From the NCBI GenBank assembly GCA_046760785.1, contig JBHIET010000046.1, positions 1 through 26,544 of the forward strand: a stretch of 26,544 nt of DNA, given 5' to 3'. The notes beneath the pieces are model-generated. The model had not been told where the DNA came from. It saw only the letters and a list, made by a program, of their open reading frames with translations, and made no database searches. Below are positions 7,578 to 15,011 of the stretch, piece after piece; positions within the stretch are counted from its first letter, which is position 1; the number at the start of each line of letters is the position of its first letter. This stretch comes from JBHIET01 sp046760785. GTDB lineage: Bacteria; Chloroflexota; Anaerolineae; B4-G1. Both the position numbers and the translations under genes were made by a program.

Positions 7578-8609
7578 GTGACACGTTCGAAACGGCGTAA
7601 ATCTCGTAAATCGAAATCTTACAAGCCGAAGCAGCCAGGGCGACGTTCCTCGCCTGCCATCCCGTCTGGGGTACGCTTTGCGATCACACCGGCCATAGGT
7701 ACGGATGGGCGGGTTCCAAAGGCCGCCCAGCCCAAGCCCACTGAGCCGATGTTTTTGCACCTGGCGGTACTGGTTGAAGAGAGGGAACCTGAGAGTAAGG
7801 AGGAATTAGAAGCTCTCATTTCACGATATATGGTGCCTGGCCAGAAGCCGAACTTTCCGCCTCCGACCCAGCCGTGGCATCAGGCTCAGGACGTGGCCTA
7901 CCAGGGCTGGGAGTTGAAGCGACTGTCTGAGCGCAAGCGGGCGAAGTCTGTCCGGCAGGCACTGGAGGTCTCGCCTGACGCAGTGGACGGTTACCTCCTG
8001 CTGGCGCACGATGCACCTTCGTGGGAGGAGGCGACCGACTTATGCACTCAGGCCATGGCTGCCGCGGAGCGGTTGCTAGGCCCCGATTTTCTCACCGAGT
8101 ATAAAGATGACTTTTGGGGCATGGCACTCACCCGCCCGTACATGCGTGCTCGGTTCGCGTTGGGCTATTGCCTCTGGCGGCAGGGAAAACGGGAGGAGGC
8201 GCTGGCGCACTTCCGAGGCCTGATCAGTCTGAACCAAGATGACAACCAGGGGGCGCGTTACGTGCTGGCGGCCATATTGCTCGAACTGGGAGAGGGACGC
8301 GAGGCGCGGCAGGTTATGGGTAGCTACTCCCCCGACGCCCTGTGTCATTGGGCGTACAATCGAGCGTTGATAGAGTTTCGCCAGCGCGGTGACCAGCGTC
8401 GGGCACAGAAGTTGCTGAGGAAAGCGTTTGGGAAGAACGCGCTCGTGCCCGTTTTTCTCTTGGGCAGGCGGCGCATCCGCTCCTATGAGCTGGATATTGT
8501 GGAGCCAGGGGAGGAGGGCGAGGCCATCGAATACCAGCATCTGTACGGTGGTGCCTGGGCGATGGCTGAGGGGGCCCTGGAGTGGCTTGAGCAGCAGTTT
8601 GAGGCGTAG
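7578..8609 (+). CDS. TPR-like repeat protein with basic N-terminal tail
   Basis: The GTG start lies 4 nt after a near-perfect AGGAGG. The first ~25 residues are extremely basic (MTRSKRRKSRKSKSYKPKQ) and likely disordered, perhaps contacting nucleic acid. The middle and C-terminal parts contain tetratricopeptide-like helical pairs: ALEVSPDAVDGYLLLAH, ARFALGYCLWRQGKREEAL and GARYVLAAILLELGEGREA. The phrase LNQDDNQGARY is typical of a bacterial TPR group related to the ST7-type repeat. Such proteins are scaffolds, so no enzyme activity is expected. 343 residues. The gene has its own promoter and is followed by hflX, so they may be co-transcribed. Confidence 0.8.
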   Translation: MTRSKRRKSRKSKSYKPKQPGRRSSPAIPSGVRFAITPAIGTDGRVPKAAQPKPTEPMFLHLAVLVEEREPESKEELEALISRYMVPGQKPNFPPPTQPWHQAQDVAYQGWELKRLSERKRAKSVRQALEVSPDAVDGYLLLAHDAPSWEEATDLCTQAMAAAERLLGPDFLTEYKDDFWGMALTRPYMRARFALGYCLWRQGKREEALAHFRGLISLNQDDNQGARYVLAAILLELGEGREARQVMGSYSPDALCHWAYNRALIEFRQRGDQRRAQKLLRKAFGKNALVPVFLLGRRRIRSYELDIVEPGEEGEAIEYQHLYGGAWAMAEGALEWLEQQFEA

Positions 8610-8612
8610 CGT

Positions 8613-8620
8613 GGAGGAGG
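8613..8620 (+). promoter_or_regulatory. Ribosome binding site pointing to an unusual hflX start
   Basis: GGAGGAGG lies immediately after the stop of the TPR-like gene. At proper spacing downstream, in the hflX frame, there are only ACG (8624) and ATC (8627), not ATG/GTG/TTG. The residues read from there include PPQERGFLVGV, which resembles the first conserved strand of HflX proteins. Confidence 0.5.
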
Positions 8621-8677
8621 CGAACGATCGCGAGACCACCTGAGCCGACCGGTCCCCCGCAGGAACGAGGTTTCCTG

Positions 8678-9943
8678 GTGGGGGTTGGAATGAAGGGGCC
8701 TATGGCCCGTTCGGCCGATGGATATTGGCCCGTTGAGGAATCCCTGGCCGAACTGGCCCAACTGGCACGCACTGCCGGCATTAGGCTGGTGGGGCATACG
8801 GTGCAACGGCTGGAGCGGCCCAATCCCACTACCTTCATCGGTCCCGGCAAGGTGGAGGAGCTGGTGAAGCAAGTAGCGCGGACCGCCGCCGATGTGGTCA
8901 TCTTCGACGACGAGCTTTCTCCCCGTCACCAGCGGGGGCTGGAGAGAGCACTGGGCGACGGGGTCAAACTGCTCGACCGCACCGCTCTCATTCTGGACAT
9001 CTTCGCTCAGCACGCTCACACGCGGGAGGGGGTGCTGCAGGTGGAACTGGCCCAGTACGAGTATCGGCTGCCTCGCTTGACGCGAGCCTGGACCCACCTG
9101 GCGCGGCAGGCGGGTGGGCGGGCTGGCGGGGCCACGGGCGGGGTCGGCGTGCGCGGGCCTGGTGAGACACAGTTGGAGACCGACCGGCAGGTCATTGGGC
9201 GGCGTATCGCCCAACTGAAGCGAGAGTTGGAGAGGGTCCGTGCCCACCGGGGCCGTTATCGCGCCCGGCGCCGTCGGGAGGGTATGCCCGTCGTCGCCAT
9301 CGTCGGCTACACCAACGCTGGCAAGTCTACTCTCCTCAACAACCTGGCCGATGCCGATGTGCTGGTGGAGGACAAACTCTTCGCCACGCTGGACCCGACC
9401 ACGCGCCGCGTTGAGTTGCCTGGTGGAGGCGTAGCCCTCTTTACCGACACCGTCGGCTTCATCCAGAAGCTGCCCACACAGTTGGTGGCCGCCTTCCGCG
9501 CCACGCTGGAGGAGTTGACGGAGGCCGACCTTCTGGTCCACGTGGTGGACGTCACCCACCCGCAGGTGATGCGTCAGGCAGATGCCGTGGGCGAAACGCT
9601 GGAGGAGATCGGCGCCGCCGACAAGCCCGTTATCAGTGCGCTGAACAAGATTGATCGTCTGCCCGCTCCCGATGCCGTCTTTCCTCTTATGGGCAGGTTT
9701 CCCAACAGCGTCGCCATCTCGGCCCTGACCGGGGAGGGGCTGGAGTCGCTGTTGGCCTGCGTCGAAGGGATACTGGAGACGCTGATGGTGTGGCTCGACG
9801 TGCATATTCCCTACGAGCTTGGCGAGCTGGTGGACCTGTTCCACCGGCGGGGGCTGATCGAGCAGGAGGAGCACACAGGTAGAGGGACGCGTATCGTGGG
9901 ACGCATGCCGCGCGGGTTGGTGGGGCGCTTCCACGAGTTGTGA
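8678..9943 (+). CDS. hflX: HflX, ribosome-associated GTPase
   Basis: HflX splits stalled or hibernating 70S/100S ribosomes, using GTP. The N-terminal HflX domain has GPGKVEEL, the DDELSPRHQRGLE motif and the loop LDRTALILDIFAQHAHTREG. The linker carries GPGETQLETDRQ. The G domain has G1 GYTNAGKST, G3 DTVGFI, G4 NKID and G5 SALTG. A Gly/Ala-rich insert (RQAGGRAGGATGG) precedes GPGETQLE. GTG 8678 is the first canonical start, but the frame is open back to 8603 and the upstream residues ERGFLVGV look like the family N-terminus. A strong ribosome site at 8613-8620 suggests real initiation near 8624-8627 on a non-standard codon, or an upstream frameshift. 421 residues from the GTG. Confidence 0.93.
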   Translation: MGVGMKGPMARSADGYWPVEESLAELAQLARTAGIRLVGHTVQRLERPNPTTFIGPGKVEELVKQVARTAADVVIFDDELSPRHQRGLERALGDGVKLLDRTALILDIFAQHAHTREGVLQVELAQYEYRLPRLTRAWTHLARQAGGRAGGATGGVGVRGPGETQLETDRQVIGRRIAQLKRELERVRAHRGRYRARRRREGMPVVAIVGYTNAGKSTLLNNLADADVLVEDKLFATLDPTTRRVELPGGGVALFTDTVGFIQKLPTQLVAAFRATLEELTEADLLVHVVDVTHPQVMRQADAVGETLEEIGAADKPVISALNKIDRLPAPDAVFPLMGRFPNSVAISALTGEGLESLLACVEGILETLMVWLDVHIPYELGELVDLFHRRGLIEQEEHTGRGTRIVGRMPRGLVGRFHEL

Positions 9944-9960
9944 GAGGCGATGCAGGCTAA

Positions 9961-9989
9961 TTGACGGGCTGCGCAGCGTATGCTACAAT
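9961..9989 (+). promoter_or_regulatory. Strong promoter for the small membrane protein
   Basis: TTGACG (9961-9966), a 17-bp spacer and TACAAT (9984-9989). Transcription should begin near 9996, right at the GGAGG ribosome site (9996-10000), leaving a very short leader before GTG 10005. Confidence 0.75.
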
Positions 9990-10004
9990 GGTATCGGAGG
10001 TGCA

Positions 10005-10226
10005 GTGACTGGTAAATTGCTGAAGTTGCTAGAGCGCATCGGCGGCTTTTTGGCCCGTGTGCCTGGGCTCCCTGTTTTGGTCGCCGTCGGCCTGGTGATA
10101 CTCAACTTCGTGCTTCAACTACTGCCTGACTGGCCCGTCGTTGGCTGGCTGGCCCGCACGCATCTGTTTCTGCACCTGGGTGTGATCCTGGGGTTCCTGG
10201 GGGTGCTGCTGGGCGAAGTGTTATGA
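10005..10226 (+). CDS. Small two-helix membrane protein of unknown function
   Basis: 73 residues starting at GTG 10005, 4 nt after GGAGGT. After an amphipathic basic N-terminus (KLLKLLERIGGFLARV) there are two hydrophobic segments, about residues 22-40 (LPVLVAVGLVILNFVLQLL) and 52-71 (LFLHLGVILGFLGVLLGEV), joined by a short loop with Trp residues. It should be an integral membrane protein with both ends on the same side. I do not recognise a family. It has its own promoter and is followed by an intrinsic terminator, so it forms a compact single-gene unit between hflX and the opposing operon. Confidence 0.75.
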   Translation: MTGKLLKLLERIGGFLARVPGLPVLVAVGLVILNFVLQLLPDWPVVGWLARTHLFLHLGVILGFLGVLLGEVL

Positions 10227-10298
10227 GACGCAATCGCACCGCTTTGAAGGTCTGGCGTCGCTGATTCGCGGCGCAAGCAGCAGTTGGTGCATTGTGAG

Positions 10299-10332
10299 CG
10301 CCTGCTCTCTAAAGGAGCAGGCGTTCTTGTTT
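10299..10332 (+). terminator. Intrinsic terminator after the small membrane protein gene
   Basis: A perfect 9-bp stem CGCCTGCTC/GAGCAGGCG (10299-10307 with 10315-10323) has a 7-nt loop and is followed by TTCTTGTTT. It is placed to end the transcript from 9996 and also separates it from the opposing genes. Confidence 0.85.
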
Positions 10333-10346
10333 CTAGGAGATGGCTT

Positions 10347-10997
10347 TTACTGTCCCTGGTCCTCCTCCGCCAGCAGCCGCAGTGCGTAAGTCACACGGCG
10401 GGGCCGTGAGGTGAGCAGTTCTCTGGCTTCCCAGGCCTGCGCCAGTTCGCTCAGGCGAGAGCGGGAGGTTTCGCCGCCAAAAGCCTGGTGCAGAGCCTTG
10501 AGGTTGAAGTATCCGCCCAGTTCGTCCAGCGCGTACCGCACCAAGCGACGTTCGAGCAGGCTGAGCGCAGGGAAGGAGGCCGGCGGGCTGATCTGGGGGG
10601 AGATGGCTACGGCGTGCAGCATACCCAGCCAGTGCACCGCGTCCTCGATCAGATGTCCCATCTGGAAGTAGAGCCGGTTCGACCACTCCGCTACTCCCTG
10701 CAGGTCGTGGATGAACGGGGGGGAGGTGGCGGAGGTGGCGTAGGCCGAGAAGGGGAAATTGGCCGTGCTGAAGGTCCCTGCTCGGGGGGTGCTCGCCTGC
10801 GCGCGGAGCACGTCCCAGCGCTCCTCGGTCACGGTGGAATCGAGGTGGACGGTGACCAGGATGCCGGCCGGCAGCCGCCAGTACCAGGCCGCGCCCACCC
10901 GCCCCTCGTAGCCGGGAGTTTGCTTCCCGATCTCATCAAGAAGCCGGTCGGCCAGGCGCAGCGCGTCGAATGAAGGGTAAAACTGTGGTGCGGGCAT
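10347..10997 (-). CDS. Hypothetical protein, 216 residues, possible C-terminal winged helix
   Basis: ATG with a GAGGG site about 5 nt upstream. I do not recognise the family. The N-terminal half mixes amphipathic helices (DALRLADRLLDEIGKQ) with short strands (AAWYWRLPAGILVTVHLD). The last ~75 residues (LSLLERRLVRYALDELGGYFNLKALHQAF onwards) have the spacing of a winged-helix DNA-binding or protein-contact domain; this is inference from helical pattern only. Two Trp-rich spots (EWSNRL, HWLGMLHA) may be buried. No signal peptide or membrane segment. It follows the nucleotidyltransferase gene by about 25 nt and is probably transcribed with it. Confidence 0.7.
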   Translation of the reverse strand: MPAPQFYPSFDALRLADRLLDEIGKQTPGYEGRVGAAWYWRLPAGILVTVHLDSTVTEERWDVLRAQASTPRAGTFSTANFPFSAYATSATSPPFIHDLQGVAEWSNRLYFQMGHLIEDAVHWLGMLHAVAISPQISPPASFPALSLLERRLVRYALDELGGYFNLKALHQAFGGETSRSRLSELAQAWEARELLTSRPRRVTYALRLLAEEDQGQ

Positions 10998-11022
10998 TTT
11001 CCCTCAGCGATTGATCATCTGT

Positions 11023-11472
11023 TCATGGAAGATGCTCCAGGTCGTCCAAGTCCTTGTGCCGGCCACTGGCTTTCTTGTTAACTTTCAGATGTTTCAGGCT
11101 GATAATGTTGACCTCAATCCCATCAATCACGTCAGTCGTCCGTTCTGCATAGCACTCCGCAAAACTCACCCCGGAGATCGTGGTCAGGATTTCGATTCTC
11201 ATTGGTGGAACACCCATTCGGGCGATTTGATTCTCTTTCAAAAAGAGGTCAGTTGACAATTCGGGAACGTCGAACCCGAATTCTTTGAGGGCTGCCACCA
11301 GCTTTGCCGCGTTTTGCGGATGTGTCGCGATCCATACATCCATATCAGCGGTTGCCCGTGGATAGCCGTGATAACCAACCGCATGTCCACCAATGAGCAA
11401 GTATTTAACTTGGTGTGAGCCTAGCAACTGCAAAAACTCTTTGAAGTCGGGCGGAAGACGGATCGTAGCCAT
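11023..11472 (-). CDS. Nucleotidyltransferase-fold protein (minimal or DUF6036-like)
   Basis: 149 residues. LLIGGHAVGYHGYPRATADMDVWI is the diagnostic start of the pol-beta nucleotidyltransferase superfamily: the Gly-rich helix and the first metal-binding DMD pair. A third acidic residue would be in RIEILTT. Members transfer a nucleotide to a protein or RNA, and several small types act as toxins or as partners in toxin-antitoxin and abortive-infection pairs. The upstream 70-residue gene overlaps it by 68 nt in another frame, which implies coupled expression. No clear ribosome site precedes ATG 11472, consistent with translation being coupled to the upstream gene. The substrate is unknown. Confidence 0.8.
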   Translation of the reverse strand: MATIRLPPDFKEFLQLLGSHQVKYLLIGGHAVGYHGYPRATADMDVWIATHPQNAAKLVAALKEFGFDVPELSTDLFLKENQIARMGVPPMRIEILTTISGVSFAECYAERTTDVIDGIEVNIISLKHLKVNKKASGRHKDLDDLEHLP

Positions 11473-11617
11473 AGATGATTTGTCGCATTAATTCTATCGC
11501 TTCCAAGCGTTCGTGGGGTGTCTTGGAAAGCCAATATTCCTTTTCATCTGATTCATCAAAAAGCGATGCCACTGAAAAGGCGGTTTTGTCCATCTTGAGA
11601 GTGTCTATTGTGTCCAT
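11405..11617 (-). CDS. Small partner protein of the nucleotidyltransferase, 70 residues
   Basis: The core MDKTAFSVASLFDESDEKEY followed by SKTPHERLEAIELMRQIIYGYD and SSARLQRVF is a recurrent small protein found next to nucleotidyltransferase genes; this is recalled, not searched. It is mostly helical and has no membrane part. Starts are possible at ATG 11617 (10 bp after the -10 element, so almost leaderless) or ATG 11593 (closer to the conserved part). I list 11617. It overlaps the nucleotidyltransferase gene by 68 nt. It may be the antidote or specificity partner of that enzyme, but the sequence does not prove this. Confidence 0.7.
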   Translation of the reverse strand: MDTIDTLKMDKTAFSVASLFDESDEKEYWLSKTPHERLEAIELMRQIIYGYDPSSARLQRVFAVARLTPS

Positions 11618-11627
11618 AGTAGATATG

Positions 11628-11655
11628 ATTATACCGCCGCAGGGTGGCCTGTCAA
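11628..11655 (-). promoter_or_regulatory. Consensus promoter for the nucleotidyltransferase unit
   Basis: On the minus strand, perfect TTGACA (11650-11655), a 16-bp spacer and perfect TATAAT (11628-11633). The dinG stop codon TGA (11652-11654) lies inside the -35 hexamer. It is the best promoter match in the window. Confidence 0.8.
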
Positions 11656-14594
11656 CCAGCAAGCCACTCAGCCGCTGCCCTCGGGAGCAGCGCTAGCGAT
11701 CCCCGACGCACGGTCGGGTCGGGCAGCGATTCGATGAACAGCGGGCCGTAGCTCTTGGTCAGCAGCCGCTTGTCGAAGACGGCCACGACGCCCCGGTCGG
11801 TGCGGGTGCGGATCAGTCGCCCGAAGCCCTGCAGGAAGCGCAGGATGGTCTCTGGCACGGCGTATTCGAAGAAGGGCTGGTCGAAGGTCTCGGCCCGGGC
11901 GGCGAAGACAGGGTCGGAGGGGACGCTGAAGGGGAGTTTGGCGATGGCCAGACAACTGAGTGGTTCGCCCGGCACGTCCACCCCCTCCCAGAAGCTGCGC
12001 GTGCCCAGCAGCACCTGACGCTGGCCTGTGCGGAAGTTCTCCAGCAGTTGCGCCCGCGAGATACCCTCTCCCTGAGCCTGGACGGTGATGCCGGCCTGGG
12101 CCAGCGGTGCCCGGATGGCCCGCAGCGTGGCCCGCAGTTGGCTGTAGGAGGTGAAGAGCGCCAGCGCCCGTCCCTGGGTCGCCCGGAAGAGTGCCGCCAT
12201 CCCCTGCTCCACCGCCCGTTGGAAGCCTTGCTGCCCGGGCTCGGGGATGTCGTTCACCAGGTAGACCAGCGTCGAACTTGCGTAGTCGAATGGGGAACCG
12301 ACCGCCAGTTCGTCGGCCTCCCAGGCGTTCAGCCGCTCACGCAGGAAGTCGAAGGTGCCAGCAGTGCGCAGCGTGGCCGAGGTCAGTATCACCGACTCTT
12401 TCTCGTGAAAGAGGTGCTCCTCCACCAGCGGGCCGACGTGCAGGGGCGCGGCGTGCAAGCTCAGGCTTCGCCGTGAGACTTCGGCGAGCCCCTCGGCCTG
12501 AGACTTCGCCGAGCTCAGTCGAGGCGCTCGGGACGAAGGCTCAGTCGAGCTGCGCTCAGCCGAACGATGGTTGCCGCCGGAGTCCGATTCCAGCCAATAG
12601 ATGATGGAGGTGGAGGGTTGTGTGATCATCTGGCTTATGTGACCCCGCGCTTCAGCCAGTCGCCGTGCTACTCCCAGTATCTGCGCCTGGAGCTCCTCGG
12701 CATCAGGGATGTCGAGGGTGGTCAGGTCGTCCAGGCCACCTGCCAGCCGCTCCAGCCCATCCACGATAGCCGCCAGTGGCGTGCTGGCGTCGTCCCAGGC
12801 GATCTCGACTCCTTCCCAGGCCGGCTGGACGCGCAGCCCCGAGGTGACTCGTAAGCGGAAGGCGTACCGGCTGCGCTGGCCCTCCTTTTGTTCCTCCACG
12901 AACTCTTCCAGGCAGTCGAAGAAGGTGCCCAACTGGCGGATAGCCCGGTCGGCTGCCAGCCCGACCTTGCCGACGAAGAGTTCCACCTGTTCCATGACGT
13001 CGCCAGGCACGCGCGCCTTCTGGCAGCGCCCGATCACCTCGGCCAGCAGCCCCGTCACCCGGCCAGACTGACCCACCTGTCCGATCTCACTCAGCAGCCG
13101 GCGCAGGCTGGCACGGTCGGTCTCGAAACTGAGCCCGTTGGTGGTGGCCGCCTCCAGGTGATGCGCCTCGTCTACGATGAGGTACTTGTACTCGGGCAGG
13201 GCGCGGTTCCGCACCGCGACGTCGGCCAGGAGCAGCGCGTGGTTGACGATGACGAGGTGGGCGGATTCGGCGGCGCGGCGGGCGTTGTAGAAATAGCAGG
13301 TGCCTTCGTGGAAGCGACGGCATCGCTCGGGGTCGCAGCCCTCGTGGTCGGCTGAGAGTTGCCACCAGATCGCCCGCTCGGCCGGGTTGGGCAGGAAGAG
13401 TTCGTCGCCGTCGCCGTCGGTTGTCTCCGGCAGCCAGATGAGGACCTTCGCCAGCACCCGCGCCTCATCAGGTGAGTTCGGACCCCGGCGGCGCAGTGCC
13501 TGCAACCGGGCGGGGCAGAGGTAGTGGGAGCGACCCTTGAGCACGGCGGCGCGAAACTCCAGCGATAGGGCGCGCGCCAGATCGGGCAGGTCTTTGCGAT
13601 GTAGTTGCTCCTGCAAATTGATGGTGTTGGTGGAGACGATCACCCGCTCGCCGTTCTGCACCGCCCAGTGGACGGCGGGGATGAGGTAAGCCAGCGACTT
13701 ACCGACGCCGGTGGGGGCCTCGACCAGCAGGTGCTCGCCCCGGTTGAGCGCCTGGGCCACGCCGCGCAGCATGGCCACCTGTTGAGGACGGTACTCGTAG
13801 CCGGGAAAGTGCGCTTCGAAGGCTCCGCCTTCTTCCAGGAGCGCCGCCAGCCGTTCCACGTCCAGCGCTGTCCGCTCGGCGGCTGGCTGCAGGGGCTTGC
13901 CCTGAGCAAGGTCGAAGGGGCGGGCACTCTCCGCTACGGCGAACAGTGGCCCTGCCGGAGCAACGCCTGGCATGGGTCTGGGGCGTCGCTCGGGTGGGTG
14001 TCGTGCTGCCTCCTCCAGCGCGTCGCGGAAGAAGCCTGCGGCAGACCACCCGGCTCGTTCGCCGTGGCCCACGATCTCCTTGAGCACCCGGGGCGGGAGA
14101 TTCGCCGCTTGGCGGAGGAGGGCGCGGAAAAGGCGCTGGGTGGCCTGGGCGTCGTCCAGCGCCCGATGTGCGCGCTCCGTCTCAATCCCCAGCGTTTTCG
14201 CCAGCACCCTCAGGCTGTACCGCTCGGCGTGCGGGATGAGTACGCTGGCCAATTCGAAGGTGTCGAGGAGCTCATTCTCGAGCAGTCGGGAGTGACGGCG
14301 CAGGAAGCTCAGGTCGAATGCCACGCTGTGACCGATGATAGGCCACTGGCCGGTGAAGCGGGCCAGCCGGGACAACACGTCGTGCAGGCCGGGTGCACCC
14401 GCCACGTCGTCATCACGAATACCGGTCAGCTCGGTGATCTCGAGGGGGATGGGGCGGCCCGGACTGACGAAAGTGGAGAAGGTATCCAGCACCTCGTCGT
14501 CGCGGAACTTGACCGCGCCGACCTCGATGATGGCATCACGGTCGGCATCAAGGCCGGTGGTCTCCAGGTCGAGGGCTACGTAGGTGCGGGGCAT
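11652..14594 (-). CDS. dinG: DinG-family helicase fused to an N-terminal DnaQ-like exonuclease
   Basis: 980 residues. Residues 1-165 form a DEDDh 3'-5' exonuclease: ALDLETTG (Asp9/Glu11), GHSVAFDL (Asp94) and RAHRALDDA (His143). Residues ~260-980 form an XPD/DinG superfamily 2 helicase: Walker A APTGVGKS (293-300), DEAH (475-478), GTRSFWEGVDVPG and the arginine-finger motif QGFGRLIR. Cys360, 420, 425 and 433 have the C-x(n)-C-x4-C-x7-C layout of the iron-sulfur domain of E. coli DinG/XPD, so a 4Fe-4S cluster is likely. It is expected to unwind D-loops, R-loops or damaged DNA and possibly trim the ends. Two repeat-derived insertions are read in frame: FDLAQGKPLQ (near 13905) and a ~30-residue block (12468-12565). 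Confidence 0.92.
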   Translation of the reverse strand: MPRTYVALDLETTGLDADRDAIIEVGAVKFRDDEVLDTFSTFVSPGRPIPLEITELTGIRDDDVAGAPGLHDVLSRLARFTGQWPIIGHSVAFDLSFLRRHSRLLENELLDTFELASVLIPHAERYSLRVLAKTLGIETERAHRALDDAQATQRLFRALLRQAANLPPRVLKEIVGHGERAGWSAAGFFRDALEEAARHPPERRPRPMPGVAPAGPLFAVAESARPFDLAQGKPLQPAAERTALDVERLAALLEEGGAFEAHFPGYEYRPQQVAMLRGVAQALNRGEHLLVEAPTGVGKSLAYLIPAVHWAVQNGERVIVSTNTINLQEQLHRKDLPDLARALSLEFRAAVLKGRSHYLCPARLQALRRRGPNSPDEARVLAKVLIWLPETTDGDGDELFLPNPAERAIWWQLSADHEGCDPERCRRFHEGTCYFYNARRAAESAHLVIVNHALLLADVAVRNRALPEYKYLIVDEAHHLEAATTNGLSFETDRASLRRLLSEIGQVGQSGRVTGLLAEVIGRCQKARVPGDVMEQVELFVGKVGLAADRAIRQLGTFFDCLEEFVEEQKEGQRSRYAFRLRVTSGLRVQPAWEGVEIAWDDASTPLAAIVDGLERLAGGLDDLTTLDIPDAEELQAQILGVARRLAEARGHISQMITQPSTSIIYWLESDSGGNHRSAERSSTEPSSRAPRLSSAKSQAEGLAEVSRRSLSLHAAPLHVGPLVEEHLFHEKESVILTSATLRTAGTFDFLRERLNAWEADELAVGSPFDYASSTLVYLVNDIPEPGQQGFQRAVEQGMAALFRATQGRALALFTSYSQLRATLRAIRAPLAQAGITVQAQGEGISRAQLLENFRTGQRQVLLGTRSFWEGVDVPGEPLSCLAIAKLPFSVPSDPVFAARAETFDQPFFEYAVPETILRFLQGFGRLIRTRTDRGVVAVFDKRLLTKSYGPLFIESLPDPTVRRGSLALLPRAAAEWLAG
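12468..12565. repeat. Repeat element inserted in frame within dinG
   Basis: Alternating GAGACTTCGGCGAG, CTCAGTCGAG and GCTGCGCTCAGCCG words, with several inverted pairs, resemble the CTGAGC/TCGAAG-type intergenic repeats elsewhere in the window. The product is a low-complexity Ser/Arg/Glu block between otherwise normal helicase segments (YWLESD and LHAAPLHVGPLVEEHLF). Confidence 0.65.
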
Positions 14595-14634
14595 GTATCC
14601 TCATTTCTAGGCTGCGGTGGTGGGCAGCAGGGGG

Positions 14635-14663
14635 ATTATACCTCAGGGGGAGGGAAGGGGCAA
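14635..14663 (-). promoter_or_regulatory. Likely dinG promoter
   Basis: A perfect TATAAT on the minus strand (14635-14640) with a weak TTGCCC 17 bp upstream (14658-14663). It is 40 bp from the dinG ATG. Confidence 0.45.
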
Positions 14664-14724
14664 GGGACGGGGTGCGGGGGAGCGAGCGCTGGTTGAAATG
14701 GCACATTGCCACCACACGGCGGTT

Positions 14725-14905
14725 GCCCTTCAACTGCGCTCAGGGCGAGCACCGCGCGCTATGCTTGCAAAGTCGCCCTCCGGCGACTGGACCAATCCGC
14801 GAAGGCGGACCTGGCAGTAGTTGCCGGCGATGCTTCGGCTACGCTCAGCACAGGCTTTCAGTCGCCGGGAAAGCGAAGGCACTACAGGCTTGTGCGTAGT
14901 CACCA
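14725..14905. repeat. Cluster of short inverted repeats
   Basis: AGTCGCC/GGCGACT (14771-14777 with 14782-14788, 4-nt loop), TCCGC/GCGGA (14796-14800 with 14805-14809) and CCGGCGA/TCGCCGG (14824-14830 with 14862-14868) succeed one another, and CGCTCAG words lie between them. The hairpins superficially resemble cloverleaf arms but give no tRNA acceptor or T-loop. Confidence 0.55.
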
Positions 14906-14916
14906 GCCGCTATAAA

Positions 14917-14944
14917 TTGACTAACTCACCGTTTAGGGTATAAT
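14917..14944 (+). promoter_or_regulatory. Promoter of the rpmH-rnpA-yidD cluster
   Basis: TTGACT (14917-14922), a 16-bp spacer and perfect TATAAT (14939-14944). Transcription should begin near 14951, giving a ~60-nt leader to the rpmH ATG. It is the only clear promoter upstream of the long co-directional cluster. Confidence 0.75.
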
Positions 14945-15011
14945 GGCACGACGGCTGGCTGTTGGCGATTGACTAGCTGTCAACTGCTGACCGTGAATCT
15001 GAGGAGGCTTG

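Larger units (their letters stand above)
14595..15011. other. Gene-free interval between dinG and rpmH
   Basis: About 417 bp with no credible gene. It holds the minus-strand dinG -10 element (14635-14640), a purine-rich run (14645-14690), a mosaic of inverted repeats (14725-14905), the rpmH promoter (14917-14944) and a GGCTGGCTGTTG repeat (about 14952-14998). dnaA often lies next to rpmH in other genomes. Here I see neither dnaA nor an exact TTATCCACA-type DnaA box nor an AT-rich unwinding region. Confidence 0.7.

Noticed and set aside
10227..10298. Possible small gene or RNA between the membrane protein and its terminator
   Set aside because: No ribosome site, start or convincing fold; probably untranslated 3' sequence.
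13605..14696. Long + strand open frame opposite dinG
   Set aside because: It mirrors the dinG codon pattern and has no recognisable domain or ribosome site.
14765..14815. Two adjacent hairpins resembling arms of a tRNA
   Set aside because: No acceptor stem, T-loop or anticodon arrangement closes around them; they belong to the repeat mosaic.
14595..15011. Replication origin next to rpmH
   Set aside because: No DnaA-box cluster or AT-rich unwinding element was seen.
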